64,000 bases of DNA from Cellulomonas pakistanensis (GCF_016862755.1 NZ_BONO01000006.1:1-64000), one strand, 5' to 3'; shown: positions 1-7,564, numbered from the stretch's first letter. A program made the numbers and translations. Notes: generated by a model not told the origin, from the sequence alone.

Positions 1-108
1 CCGGACCAGGCGCGGGGGCCGGACCAGGCGCGGGGGCCGGACCAGGCGCGGGGGCCGGACCAGGCGCGGGGGCCGGACCAGGCGCGGGGGCCGGCCTCGG
101 CGCGGGGG
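1..108. repeat. 18-bp tandem repeat at window edge
   Basis: Five exact copies of an 18-bp unit (CCGGACCAGGCGCGGGGG) fill positions 1-90. A sixth, degenerate copy occupies 91-108. The array probably continues to the left of the window. The unit length is a multiple of three, so every forward frame is open; frame 3 would read a Gly-Pro-Ala repeat and runs to a stop at 225-227. It could therefore be the 3' end of an upstream gene with a low-complexity tail. It could equally be a non-coding variable-number repeat in front of the acetyltransferase promoter. Confidence 0.9.
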
Positions 109-133
109 CTGCCGCGGCGTCCGACCCGGCCGG

Positions 134-139
134 TAGGGT
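134..139 (+). promoter_or_regulatory. -10 element, probable leaderless promoter of GNAT gene
   Basis: TAGGGT lies 8 nt before the ATG at 148 and no Shine-Dalgarno sequence is visible. The spacing fits transcription starting at or next to the start codon. Confidence 0.5.
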
Positions 140-147
140 CGCTGGCC

Positions 148-753
148 ATGCGGGTGAGACCGTTCGCGACGTGCGACCTGCCGGGGATGTACCGCGTGTG
201 CCTGCTGACGGGCGACGCGGGGACTGACGCCACGCCCGTGTACCGGGACCCCGACCTGCTCGGGCACGTGTACGCGGCGCCTTACCCGGTGGCCGACCCG
301 TCGCTCACCTGGGTGGTGACCGACGACGAGGGCGTCGCCGGCTACGTCGTGGGCACCGCCGACTCCCAGGCGTTCGCGCGCTGGCAGGAGGAGGCGTGGT
401 GGCCGCCGCTGCGCGAGCGCTACCCGCGGCGCCCGGCGGTCGAGGGCTACCGGGACCACGAGCTGCTGGCCACCGTGCACGACGGTGGCCGGTACGACCC
501 CGCCGTCACCGACCGGTACCCGGCGCACCTGCACATCGACCTGCTGCCGCGCGCCCAGGGCCGGGGGCTCGGGCGCACGCTGATCGAGACCCTCGCCGGG
601 GCGCTGCGCGAGCGCGGCGTGCCGGGGCTGCACCTCGGGGTGGCCGAGCAGAACGCCGGCGCGATCGCGTTCTACGGCCGGGTCGGGTTCCGCCAGGTCG
701 AGGCGCACGCCTGGGGCCGGACGCTCGGGATGGACCTGCGCGCCGCGGCGTGA
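148..753 (+). CDS. GNAT family N-acetyltransferase, OGA-HAT-like
   Basis: This 201-aa protein is a single GNAT domain that probably transfers an acetyl group from acetyl-CoA to an unknown amine. The acetyl-CoA pyrophosphate loop is visible at about residues 135-142 (QGRGLGRT), followed by the helix and the C-terminal GAIAFYGRVGF segment typical of the fold. The N-terminal half (LLTGDAGTDATPVYRDPDLLGH...) resembles the acetyltransferase-like domain found at the C terminus of O-GlcNAcases and in stand-alone bacterial relatives. The substrate cannot be deduced. The reading frame is open upstream through the 18-bp repeats, but the ATG at 148 is preferred because a -10 hexamer sits 8 nt before it. 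It is monocistronic; the next gene has its own promoter. Confidence 0.85.
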   Translation: MRVRPFATCDLPGMYRVCLLTGDAGTDATPVYRDPDLLGHVYAAPYPVADPSLTWVVTDDEGVAGYVVGTADSQAFARWQEEAWWPPLRERYPRRPAVEGYRDHELLATVHDGGRYDPAVTDRYPAHLHIDLLPRAQGRGLGRTLIETLAGALRERGVPGLHLGVAEQNAGAIAFYGRVGFRQVEAHAWGRTLGMDLRAAA

Positions 754-787
754 GGCCCGGTTCCGCCGCTCCTGCGCACCCGTCGCG

Positions 788-793
788 TAGCGT
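788..793 (+). promoter_or_regulatory. -10 element upstream of CYTH gene
   Basis: TAGCGT lies about 57 nt before the GTG at 851, giving a short leader that contains the purine-rich ribosome binding site at about 839-846. Confidence 0.4.
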
Positions 794-850
794 GACGGGC
801 AGCGGACCCGCGGCGGAGCCCCGCCGCCCCGACCACGCGAGGAGGGCTCG

Positions 851-1489
851 GTGAGCGACACCGGGTACGGCGACTTCGAGTTCGAGCGCCGGTTCTTCGT
901 GCGCACGCCGCCGATGGAGCTGCTGTCCGAGCCCGACCCGGTGCTCATCGTGCAGTCGTACCTGCTCGCCCAGGACGGCTACGCGCTGCGGCTCCGCGTC
1001 CAGGCCTCGGGGCTCCGGCTGCCGCTCGGGCCCGACGCCGACCCGCTCGACGTGCTCGAGGAGGTCGGCGACCGGTTCGAGTTCTGCGCCGTGACCCTCA
1101 AGGGCCCGATGAACGTCGGGACGCGCTACGAGGCGGAGCGCGAGGTCGACGTCACGGTCGGCACCGAGATGATCCGCCGCGGCGGGCACCGGATCGTCAA
1201 GAACCGGTACTCCGTGTGGCTGGGCGCCGACGGCTGGGTGGTCGACGTGTTCGGCGGGCCCAACGCCCCGCTGGTGATCGCCGAGTGCGAGCGGTCCGGC
1301 CCGGTCACCGACCTGCAGATCCCGGCGTTCTGCGAGTCCGAGGTCACCGACGACGCGCGGTTCGCCAACGACGGGCTCGCCCGGGTGCCGTACCGCGGGT
1401 GGGCGGGGGAGTACGAGGCGGAGCTGCGCGAGCGCGGGCCGCGGTTCCTCACCGACTTCGGGCGCAACGACCTGCAGCGCCGGGGCTGA
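851..1489 (+). CDS. CYTH domain protein
   Basis: This 212-aa protein has the signature of the CYTH superfamily (class IV adenylate cyclase, thiamine triphosphatase, inorganic triphosphatase). These enzymes bind triphosphates with divalent metals inside a beta-tunnel. Visible elements are the N-terminal EFERRF, corresponding to the ExExK strand, the basic strand YALRLRV, a central KGP, a KNRYSV strand, and the acidic strand ending in LVIAECE. The third residue of ExExK is Arg rather than Lys, so activity is uncertain. The GTG start at 851 has a GGAGGG ribosome binding site about 5 nt upstream. It follows the GNAT gene by 97 bp. A triphosphatase role is the default reading for actinobacterial members, but the substrate is not determined here. 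Confidence 0.8.
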   Translation: MSDTGYGDFEFERRFFVRTPPMELLSEPDPVLIVQSYLLAQDGYALRLRVQASGLRLPLGPDADPLDVLEEVGDRFEFCAVTLKGPMNVGTRYEAEREVDVTVGTEMIRRGGHRIVKNRYSVWLGADGWVVDVFGGPNAPLVIAECERSGPVTDLQIPAFCESEVTDDARFANDGLARVPYRGWAGEYEAELRERGPRFLTDFGRNDLQRRG

Positions 1490-1568
1490 CGGGGCGCCGC
1501 CCTCAGGGCCGGTCCACGCGCCCGCGCGGCTCTCGCGCGCCCGGACGACGACATGTGTCTCGACAACC

Positions 1569-1582
1569 GTTGAAGCCTCAAC
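1569..1582. promoter_or_regulatory. MarR-type palindromic operator upstream of VOC gene
   Basis: GTTGA-AGCC-TCAAC is a perfect palindrome immediately before the -10 hexamer TATCGT of the VOC gene. TTGA/TCAA palindromes of this kind are typical MarR-family operators in front of CatE/glyoxalase-like genes. No MarR gene is adjacent, so the regulator would have to act in trans. Confidence 0.5.
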
Positions 1583-1588
1583 TATCGT
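1583..1588 (+). promoter_or_regulatory. -10 element, leaderless promoter of VOC gene
   Basis: TATCGT lies 6 nt before the ATG at 1595, directly abutting the palindrome at 1569-1582. There is no ribosome binding site. Confidence 0.5.
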
Positions 1589-1594
1589 ATCGGC

Positions 1595-2506
1595 ATGACC
1601 GCCGCCGACCCGCGCCCCGCCCTCGACCGCCTCGCCGCCGACACCGCCATGGGCCCCGTGACCCTGCTGGTCGGCGACCTCGACCTGCAGCTGCGCTACT
1701 ACCGCGACGTGCTCGGCCTCCAGGTCGTCGAGCGGCCCGACGAGCGCATCGAGGGCGTCGGCCGCCCGGACGTCGTCGTGCTGGGGCGGGGGACGCAGCC
1801 GCTGATGGTGCTGCGGCACACGCCCGACCTGCCGCCGACCAGCCGCGGCCAGGCCGGCCTCTTCCACACGGCGATCCTGTTCGACACCCAGGAGGCGCTC
1901 GCGGCCACGCTGGCGTCGGTCGCCGCCCGGGCGCCGCGCACGTACGTCGGCAGCGCGGACCACCTGGTGTCCGAGGCGTTCTACCTGACCGACCCGGAGG
2001 GCAACGGCGTCGAGCTGTACTGGGACCGCGCGCGCGAGCTCTGGGGCTACGACGAGCACGGGCGGGTGCAGATGGACTCGCTGCGGCTCGACCCGAACGA
2101 GTTCATCCAGGGCCACGTCACCGAGGCCGCCCTCGCCGCGCCGGCGGGGCGCCCGGTCGTCGGGCACGTGCACCTGCAGGTCGGCGACGTCGCCGGGGCG
2201 CGGGCGTTCTACGTCGACGCGCTCGGCTTCGACGTCATGGCGGAGTGGCACGGCGCGCTGTTCGTCTCGGCCGGCGGGTACCACCACCACATGGCGATGA
2301 ACACGTGGAACTCGGCCGGCGCCGGCCCGCGCGCGAGCAGCCTCGGCCTGGGCGAGGTCACGCTCGTGGTCCCGGGCACCGACGACCTCGGCGCGCTGCG
2401 CGAGCGCCTGCGCGCGCACGGGGTCGCGGTCCGCGACGACGGCGCGACGGTCACGTTCGACGACCCGTGGCGCAACGTAGTGCGCGTGCGCCCCGCCGCG
2501 GCGTAG
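1595..2506 (+). CDS. VOC family (CatE-like) dioxygenase/glyoxalase protein
   Basis: This 303-aa protein has two tandem vicinal-oxygen-chelate modules, at about residues 18-145 and 180-300, as in CatE-type catechol 2,3-dioxygenases. The first module begins MGPVTLLVGDLDLQLRYY and closes with YLTDPEGNGVELYWDR. The second begins GHVHLQVGDVAGARAFY. His and Glu residues at the ends of the strands (for example GHVHL and GVELYW) would bind the metal. The substrate is probably an aromatic or quinone-derived compound, given the MarR-type operator directly upstream and the convergent glutathionyl-hydroquinone reductase gene downstream; this is inference. The gene appears leaderless. It ends next to a large mirrored palindrome that separates it from the opposite-strand gene. 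Confidence 0.8.
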   Translation: MTAADPRPALDRLAADTAMGPVTLLVGDLDLQLRYYRDVLGLQVVERPDERIEGVGRPDVVVLGRGTQPLMVLRHTPDLPPTSRGQAGLFHTAILFDTQEALAATLASVAARAPRTYVGSADHLVSEAFYLTDPEGNGVELYWDRARELWGYDEHGRVQMDSLRLDPNEFIQGHVTEAALAAPAGRPVVGHVHLQVGDVAGARAFYVDALGFDVMAEWHGALFVSAGGYHHHMAMNTWNSAGAGPRASSLGLGEVTLVVPGTDDLGALRERLRAHGVAVRDDGATVTFDDPWRNVVRVRPAAA

Positions 2507-2523
2507 CGGGAGCCCGCCCCCGG

Positions 2524-2591
2524 CGAGGTCGTCACATCGGCACGAGGTCGTCAGTCGTTCCTGACGACCTCGGCGCGTTGTGACGACCTCA
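2524..2591. repeat. Mirrored four-half-site palindrome (12-7-12 architecture)
   Basis: Four 12-bp half-sites lie at 2524-2535 (CGAGGTCGTCAC), 2543-2554 (CGAGGTCGTCAG), 2561-2572 (CTGACGACCTCG) and 2580-2591 (GTGACGACCTCA). Each pair is separated by 7 nt, and a 6-nt loop lies in the middle. The inner arms form a perfect 12-bp stem and the outer arms pair over 11 bp. A fifth partial copy follows at about 2596-2605. The element sits between two convergent genes and could end transcription from both sides, but its tandem half-site layout is more elaborate than a simple terminator and recurs elsewhere in the window. Confidence 0.85.
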
Positions 2592-2618
2592 CGGGCGAGG
2601 TCGTGCCGCGGCAGGGGC

Positions 2619-3671
2619 TCAGCCCGCCATCGCCTCCGCGGTGTGGGCCGGGTCGACGCGCTCCGCCTCGCGGACCGCGGGCGGCGGGGTGCCGTCGCCG
2701 AACGGGCGGCCACCGAGGGCCTCGCGGCCGTGCTCGGTCAGCCAGCCGCGCAGGTCCGGGCCGGCGGGCACGATCTGCGTCGGGTTGATGTCCTCGTGCA
2801 CGACGTAGTAGTGCCGCTTGATGTGGTCGAAGTCGATCGTGTCGCCGAACCCCGGGGTCTGGAACAGGTCCCGCGCGTAGGCCCAGAGCACCGGCATCTC
2901 GGTCAGCTTGTTCCGGTTGCACTTGAAGTGCCCGTGGTAGACGGCGTCGAACCGCACCAGCGTGGTGAACAGCCGGACGTCGGCCTCGGTGATCGTGTCG
3001 CCCACCAGGTACCGCTGGGTCGACAGCCGCTCGGAGAGCCAGTCGAGCCGGGAGAACAGCCGGTGGTACGCGCGCTCGTAGGCCTCCTGCGACCCGGCGA
3101 ACCCGCAGCGGTAGACGCCGTTGTTCACGTCGGTGAACACCTTCCGGGCGACCTGGTCGATCTCGTCGCGCAGGTGCTCCGGGTACAGGTCGGGGGCGCC
3201 CGCGCGGTGGTGCGCCGTCCACTCCGTCGACAGGTCCAGCGTCAGCTGGGCGTAGTCGTTCGTGACGACCGCGCCCGACGGCACGTCGACGATCGCGGGG
3301 ACCGTGATGCCCTTGGGGTAGTCGGGGAACCGCCGGAAGTAGGCGTCCTGGATGCGGGGGATGCCCAGCACCGGGTCGATGCCGCCCGGGTCGAGGTCGA
3401 ACGTCCACGACCGGGCGTCGTGCGTCGGGCCGCACACGCCGAGCGAGATCGCGTCCTCGAGCCCCAGCAGCCGGCGCACGATGATCGCGCGGTTCGCCCA
3501 CGGGCACGCCCGCGACACCACGAGGCGGTACCGCCCGGGCTCGACGGGGTAGCCGTCGCGGCCGTCGGCGGTGATCCGCGTCGTGATGTAGCTCTGGTCG
3601 CGGACGAACTCCTCGCCGGACGTGACGTACGCGCCGGCGGTGCTGAACTCGTCGGTGGGGCTCTGGGTCAT
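2619..3671 (-). CDS. Glutathionyl-hydroquinone reductase (Xi-class GST family)
   Basis: This 350-aa protein matches the ECM4/YqjG/PcpF family, which uses a thiol to reduce S-glutathionyl- (in Actinobacteria possibly S-mycothiyl-) hydroquinones. The catalytic cysteine motif RACPWANR lies near residue 52. Downstream are the family segments GGIDPVLGIPRIQDAY, the VPAIVD strand, and the alpha-helical C-terminal domain with YLVGDTITEADVRLFTTLVRFD and the terminal FDHIKRHYY. The length is usual for the family. The open frame extends far upstream, but the ATG at 3671 fits the family N terminus. Six nucleotides before it is a GATGAT -10-like hexamer, suggesting a leaderless mRNA. The convergent neighbour encodes a CatE-like protein, and the pair may deal with quinones. 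Confidence 0.88.
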   Translation of the reverse strand: MTQSPTDEFSTAGAYVTSGEEFVRDQSYITTRITADGRDGYPVEPGRYRLVVSRACPWANRAIIVRRLLGLEDAISLGVCGPTHDARSWTFDLDPGGIDPVLGIPRIQDAYFRRFPDYPKGITVPAIVDVPSGAVVTNDYAQLTLDLSTEWTAHHRAGAPDLYPEHLRDEIDQVARKVFTDVNNGVYRCGFAGSQEAYERAYHRLFSRLDWLSERLSTQRYLVGDTITEADVRLFTTLVRFDAVYHGHFKCNRNKLTEMPVLWAYARDLFQTPGFGDTIDFDHIKRHYYVVHEDINPTQIVPAGPDLRGWLTEHGREALGGRPFGDGTPPPAVREAERVDPAHTAEAMAG

Positions 3672-3677
3672 GCCCCG

Positions 3678-3683
3678 ATCATC
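3678..3683 (-). promoter_or_regulatory. -10-like element of glutathionyl-hydroquinone reductase gene
   Basis: On the minus strand GATGAT lies 6 nt before the ATG at 3671. It departs from TANNNT at the first base, so this is a weaker match. Confidence 0.3.
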
Positions 3684-3749
3684 GCGCGTCGGCCACCGCC
3701 ACGCACACGTCGGACGTCGGCGGCGTCGCCGGGCGTCGGTGGCCGTGCC

Positions 3750-3755
3750 TACAGT
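3750..3755 (+). promoter_or_regulatory. -10 element upstream of lipoprotein gene
   Basis: TACAGT would start transcription at about 3762, giving a leader of roughly 28 nt that includes GGAGAG just before the GTG at 3790. Confidence 0.4.
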
Positions 3756-3789
3756 GGCGGGGTCCCCGTGTCCCCGGCCCCGGAGAGCC

Positions 3790-5610
3790 GTGCCTGCCGC
3801 AGCCGCCCGCCCGACCCGTCCGACCCGGCCCCGCGGGGCCCGACCCCGGCGAGGCGTCGCCGCGCTCGCGGCCGTCGGCCTGCTCGCCGCCTGCACGGGC
3901 GGCAGCACCGAGGACGGCAGCCCCGACCCGACGCCGACGCCCGTGACGCTGCGCTCGGCCGTCGCCCTGCCGGACGCCGCGACGACCGTGGTGCCGGACG
4001 GGACCGCGGCGGAGGTGGCGCTCGCGGTCAGCGGGGCGCTGTTCGCGGAGGCGCCGGCGGCGGTCCTGGTGGCCGACGACGACCCGGCGGTCGTCGCGCC
4101 CGCCGCGTCGGCCGCCGTGGCGCTCGGGTCGCCGCTGCTGGTCGCCGGCGACGGCGTCGCGGACGAGCTGGACCGGCTCGGCACGACGGACGTGGTGGTC
4201 GTGGCGGACGACCCGGCCGAGCAGGACGAGCTCGCGGCCGACCTGCCCGACGACGTGCGCGTCGCGGCGGTCGACGCGGCGGATCCGGCGCCCGCGGACC
4301 TCGGGCTGGCCTTCGGCGACGCGGAGGAGGTCGCGGACGGCGACCTGGTCGCGGCCGTCGCGGGGCTCGAGGCGCCGGAGCCGGCGCTGCTGGCCGCCGA
4401 GGACGCCGCCGGCGCCGCGCCCTCCGCGTCGCCGGGCGGCGGCGCGTCGACCTCCGCCGCGTCGACCGCGGCCGCGCCGGACGGCGAGGGGACGGCCGAC
4501 GGCGCCGCGCCGAGCGTCCTCGGCGCCGACGGCACGACCGTCGAGCCGCCCGAGCCCGTCGACGCCGCGGCCCTCCTGGTCGACACCCACGCCGACCCCG
4601 CGGGCACCGCGGTGGCCGCCGCCACGGCGCGCGCGGCGGGCGTCCCGGTCGTGGACGTGCCCGGCGCCGACCCCCGCGCCACCTCCGCCGCGGTCGAGGC
4701 GCTGACCGGCGTCGGGACCGTCGTCGCCGTCGGGTCGTCGTTCGGCGACGCCGCCCGGCTCGGGCCCCGCGTGGCCAGCGCCGCCACCGGCGTGCAGCTG
4801 CCGGGCGGCGGCCAGCTCGTCTTCCCGGACGCCGCCTCGGCCCCGGGCGTCGCCGGCAAGCGGTACGTCGCGCTCTACGGGACCCCGGGGACGCCCGCGC
4901 TCGGCGTGCTGGGGGAGCAGGACGTGCCCGCCGCGATCGCCCGCGCGCAGCAGACCGCCGCCCCGTACGACGCGCTGACCGACGACACGGTCGTGCCGAC
5001 GCTCGAGATCATCGCCACCATCGCGTCCGCCGCGCCCGAGCCGGACGGCTCGTACTCCCGCGGCCGGTCGGTCGAGGACCTGCGCCCGCTGGTCGAGGCC
5101 GCCGGCGAGGCGGGGCAGGCGGTCGTCATCGACCTGCAGCCCGGCCGGACCGACTTCGTGACGCAGGCGCAGCGGTACGCGGAGCTCCTCGAGTACCCGC
5201 ACGTCGGCCTCGCGCTCGACCCGGAGTGGCGGCTGGCGCCGGACCAGGTGCACCTGCGGCAGATCGGCTCGGTCGGCATCGACGAGGTCAACGCGACCGC
5301 GGACTGGCTGGCGACGTTCACGCGGGACCGGCAGCTGCCGCAGAAGATGTTCCTGCTGCACCAGTTCTCGCTGCGGATGATCACCGACCGCGAGCGGCTG
5401 CACACCGGCCACGACGAGCTCGCCATGATCATCCATGCCGACGGCCAGGGCTCCCAGCCGGCGAAGGCCGGCACCTGGGCGACGCTGCGCCAGGGCGCGC
5501 CGGACGTGCACTGGGGCTGGAAGAACTTCTACGACGAGGACACGCCGATGCTCGACCCGGCGCAGACCTACGCGGTGCAGCCGGTGCCGGACCTGGTGAC
5601 GTACCAGTAG
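3790..5610 (+). CDS. Lipoprotein with cell-wall-binding-repeat-like N-terminal region
   Basis: This 606-aa protein has a twin-arginine-rich N terminus followed by a hydrophobic stretch ending in the lipobox LLAAC, so it should be lipid-anchored outside the membrane. Residues about 45-360 contain two Ala/Val/Asp-rich Rossmann-like segments reminiscent of cell wall binding repeat 2 (for example LALAVSGALF... with VVVVADD, and later VVAVGSSFGDAARLG). The C-terminal 230 residues are better conserved in character, with GKRYVALYGTPGTPALGVLGEQ, VVIDLQPGRTDF, YPHVGLALDPEW and KMFLLHQF. They look like an enzyme-type barrel domain, possibly hydrolytic, but I do not recognise it. The GTG at 3790 is chosen because it follows GGAGAG and gives a short signal peptide. 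It converges with the gene at 5611 with no gap. Confidence 0.7.
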   Translation: MPAAAARPTRPTRPRGARPRRGVAALAAVGLLAACTGGSTEDGSPDPTPTPVTLRSAVALPDAATTVVPDGTAAEVALAVSGALFAEAPAAVLVADDDPAVVAPAASAAVALGSPLLVAGDGVADELDRLGTTDVVVVADDPAEQDELAADLPDDVRVAAVDAADPAPADLGLAFGDAEEVADGDLVAAVAGLEAPEPALLAAEDAAGAAPSASPGGGASTSAASTAAAPDGEGTADGAAPSVLGADGTTVEPPEPVDAAALLVDTHADPAGTAVAAATARAAGVPVVDVPGADPRATSAAVEALTGVGTVVAVGSSFGDAARLGPRVASAATGVQLPGGGQLVFPDAASAPGVAGKRYVALYGTPGTPALGVLGEQDVPAAIARAQQTAAPYDALTDDTVVPTLEIIATIASAAPEPDGSYSRGRSVEDLRPLVEAAGEAGQAVVIDLQPGRTDFVTQAQRYAELLEYPHVGLALDPEWRLAPDQVHLRQIGSVGIDEVNATADWLATFTRDRQLPQKMFLLHQFSLRMITDRERLHTGHDELAMIIHADGQGSQPAKAGTWATLRQGAPDVHWGWKNFYDEDTPMLDPAQTYAVQPVPDLVTYQ

Positions 5611-6033
5611 TCAGCCGCGGGCGCCGGGCAGCGCCCGGTAGCGGTGCACGGGCGGCAGGCCGGCCGGGGGCGTGCCGGAGAACGTGACCGTGGCGTCGCG
5701 CACCCGGCCCCGGCGGTCGTGCTCGCGCTCGATCGCGACCGCACCGGCGTCGAGCGCCGCGACGAGGGGCAGCACGGTCGCGTCGACGAACCCGGTCACG
5801 TCGCCGGCGACGTCGGGCTCGGCCAGCGGGACGCCGTCCGCGGACACGACGGTCCCGCCGTCGTCGCCGACCGCCAGCGACACCGCCCAGCCGGGGCCGG
5901 TCAGGTCCAGCACGACCAGCCGGGTGGGCGGCGCCGGCCGCCGGCTGTCGAGCCGCACGTGGGCGAGGTCGGGCCCGGCGAGCCGCTCGGCCAGCGCGTC
6001 GGCGACCTCGTCGCCGACGCGTCGTCCCGTCAC
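5611..6033 (-). CDS. Hypothetical protein, last gene of the HMG-CoA cluster
   Basis: This 140-aa protein is not recognised. It is mostly beta-strand in character (RLVVLDLTGPGWAVSLAVGDDGGTVVSADG), with no signal peptide, membrane segment or cysteine motif. It starts with GTG 16 bp after the HMG-CoA synthase stop, on the same strand, and is probably translated from the same mRNA. It ends immediately at the stop of the convergent lipoprotein gene. Nothing in the sequence ties it to mevalonate synthesis beyond position. Confidence 0.5.
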   Translation of the reverse strand: MTGRRVGDEVADALAERLAGPDLAHVRLDSRRPAPPTRLVVLDLTGPGWAVSLAVGDDGGTVVSADGVPLAEPDVAGDVTGFVDATVLPLVAALDAGAVAIEREHDRRGRVRDATVTFSGTPPAGLPPVHRYRALPGARG

Positions 6034-6049
6034 GTGCCGCGCGCCGGTC

Positions 6050-7249
6050 TCAGGCGACCGCGGTCGCGGCTGCCGTCGTGGGCTCGTACAGGCGCTGGTG
6101 CCCGGTGATCGCCGCGAGCCGGAACGGGCCGCGGGTCAGGCGCTCGACGTCGTGCTCGCCGCCGTCGACCGGGTTCACCGGCGCGACGATCCGCAGGTAC
6201 TCCGCGTGCGACACCCGGTCGCGCTCGTCGAGCAGCCGGCGGTGCGCGGCGGTGCGCAGGTGGGCGCGGTAACCCGGCTGGACGACGCCGGTGAACAGCT
6301 CGCCGACGGCGCCGGAGCCGTACGAGAAGAAGCCGATCCGCGAGCCGCCGAGGTCCTCGGTCGCGTGGTCGAGCAGCGACACGAGGCCGATGTACATCGA
6401 CGCGGTGTACGAGTTCCCGATCTCCCGGTTGTACCGGAGGGTGTCGGCGATCTGCGCGTCCATGACGGCGGCGTCGCGCGGGGCGCCGGCCAGGCGGGTC
6501 AGGTGCGCGTGCGCCTTGACGGCCATCTTGGTGAACGGCTGGTGGTAGACGAACGCGTCGATGTCGCCGAACTCGGCGCCGCCCTGCGCGCGGAAGTCCT
6601 CCCACGCGCCCGTGAGCGCGTCGGTGTACGCGCGCAGCGACAGCCGGCCGTCGACGACCGCGGTGGTGCGGTAGTTCGGGCGCCAGAAGTCCATGACGTC
6701 GGAGGTGTGCAGGCCCGACACGGGCTCGATCGCGACCAGGCGCGGGTTCGCGGTGACCAGCATGGCGACCGCGCCGCAGCCCTGGGTGGGCTCGCCGGCC
6801 GACCCGATGTCGTACCGGGCGACGTCGGAGCAGATGACCAGGACCTTCTGCTCCGGGTTCCGCGCCACGAGCGCGAGCGCCATCTGCAGCGCCGAGGTGC
6901 CCGAGTAGCAGGCCTGCTTGAGCTCGACGACCCGCGCGGCGGGGCTGAGGCCGAGCAGCGCGTGCACGTACACGCCCGCCGACTTCGACTGGTCGATGCC
7001 GCTCTCGGTGGCGAGGAGCACGGTGCGGATCGCCGCGCGCTCGTCGTCGGCCAGGGCCTCCACGAGGGGGAGCGCGGCGGCCGCGGCCAGCGTCACGACG
7101 TCCTCGTCGGGCGCGCACACGCTCATCCGGTCCTGGCCGAGGCCGACCGTGTACTTGGCCGGCTCGACGCCGTGCACGGGCGCCAGGTCCGCCAGGTCGA
7201 GGTACCGGCCCGCGGTGGCGAAGGCCAGGTCGTCGATGCCGAGCTGCAT
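6050..7249 (-). CDS. Hydroxymethylglutaryl-CoA synthase
   Basis: This 399-aa protein condenses acetyl-CoA with acetoacetyl-CoA to HMG-CoA, the committed carbon-building step of the mevalonate pathway. It has the thiolase-like fold with the catalytic Glu in ATESGIDQSKS (about residue 82), the nucleophilic Cys in ELKQACYSG (about 114), and the general-base His in FVYHQPFTK. The asparagine-containing segment NREIGNSYTASMYIGL and the C-terminal SYGSGAVGELF motif are also present. The ATG at 7249 is preferred over in-frame upstream starts because GGAGAGGA lies about 12 nt before it and the protein then has family length. HMG-CoA reductase lies upstream on the same strand, but a 366-bp gap with a large inverted repeat separates them, so HMGS has its own promoter. 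Confidence 0.93.
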   Translation of the reverse strand: MQLGIDDLAFATAGRYLDLADLAPVHGVEPAKYTVGLGQDRMSVCAPDEDVVTLAAAAALPLVEALADDERAAIRTVLLATESGIDQSKSAGVYVHALLGLSPAARVVELKQACYSGTSALQMALALVARNPEQKVLVICSDVARYDIGSAGEPTQGCGAVAMLVTANPRLVAIEPVSGLHTSDVMDFWRPNYRTTAVVDGRLSLRAYTDALTGAWEDFRAQGGAEFGDIDAFVYHQPFTKMAVKAHAHLTRLAGAPRDAAVMDAQIADTLRYNREIGNSYTASMYIGLVSLLDHATEDLGGSRIGFFSYGSGAVGELFTGVVQPGYRAHLRTAAHRRLLDERDRVSHAEYLRIVAPVNPVDGGEHDVERLTRGPFRLAAITGHQRLYEPTTAAATAVA

Positions 7250-7359
7250 GTCGGGGTGGGTTCCTCTCCGGCTGGACGTCGTCCGCGGGTGGTGACCCGG
7301 AGCGGCGACGGGCCCCTGGTGCGGCCCGCCGTCGTCGGCGGTCACGCGAGGCCCGGACG

Positions 7360-7365
7360 ACTGTA
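7360..7365 (-). promoter_or_regulatory. -10 element upstream of HMG-CoA synthase
   Basis: TACAGT on the minus strand, about 110 nt before the ATG at 7249. It would give a leader of roughly 100 nt ending in the visible ribosome binding site. Confidence 0.4.
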
Positions 7366-7500
7366 GCCCTGCGTGCGAGCCCCGACCAGCGAGCGTCGGC
7401 ACTCTTCACCTGCTCCACACGGAACGCTCCCGGCGCCCGGTTTCATCCCGTTCGTGAACATGGTCACATGCCGGGTCAGGGCCTGCTCGGCGGCCCGGTG

Positions 7501-7564
7501 CGCCGACCTTGCAGAAGATGCTGGCTTCCCGGTGGTGAACACCGCATCTTCTGCAACGTCGGCG
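7501..7564. repeat. Long interrupted palindrome in the 366-bp HMGR-HMGS gap
   Basis: Arms of 21 nt at 7501-7521 and 7544-7564 pair with a single mismatch; the core is TTGCAGAAGATGC/GCATCTTCTGCAA. They flank a 22-nt centre. It lies between two same-strand genes. It may end the HMG-CoA reductase transcript or be a regulatory site. The outer 12-bp ends (GCCGACCTTGCA type) resemble the outer half-sites of the mirrored palindromes elsewhere in the window, but the inner pair is missing. Apart from this and the HMGS promoter, I see nothing else in 7250-7615. Confidence 0.8.

Noticed and set aside
3768-3770. GTG 12 nt after the TACAGT -10 as start of the lipoprotein
   Set aside because: It is out of frame with the lipobox-containing protein; the GTG at 3790 is in frame and follows GGAGAG.
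2580-5687. 1035-codon open frame on the plus strand
   Set aside because: It is a frame-shifted and antisense shadow of the hydroquinone reductase and lipoprotein genes. The translation is Arg/Gly/Ala-rich with no domain, as expected in very GC-rich DNA.
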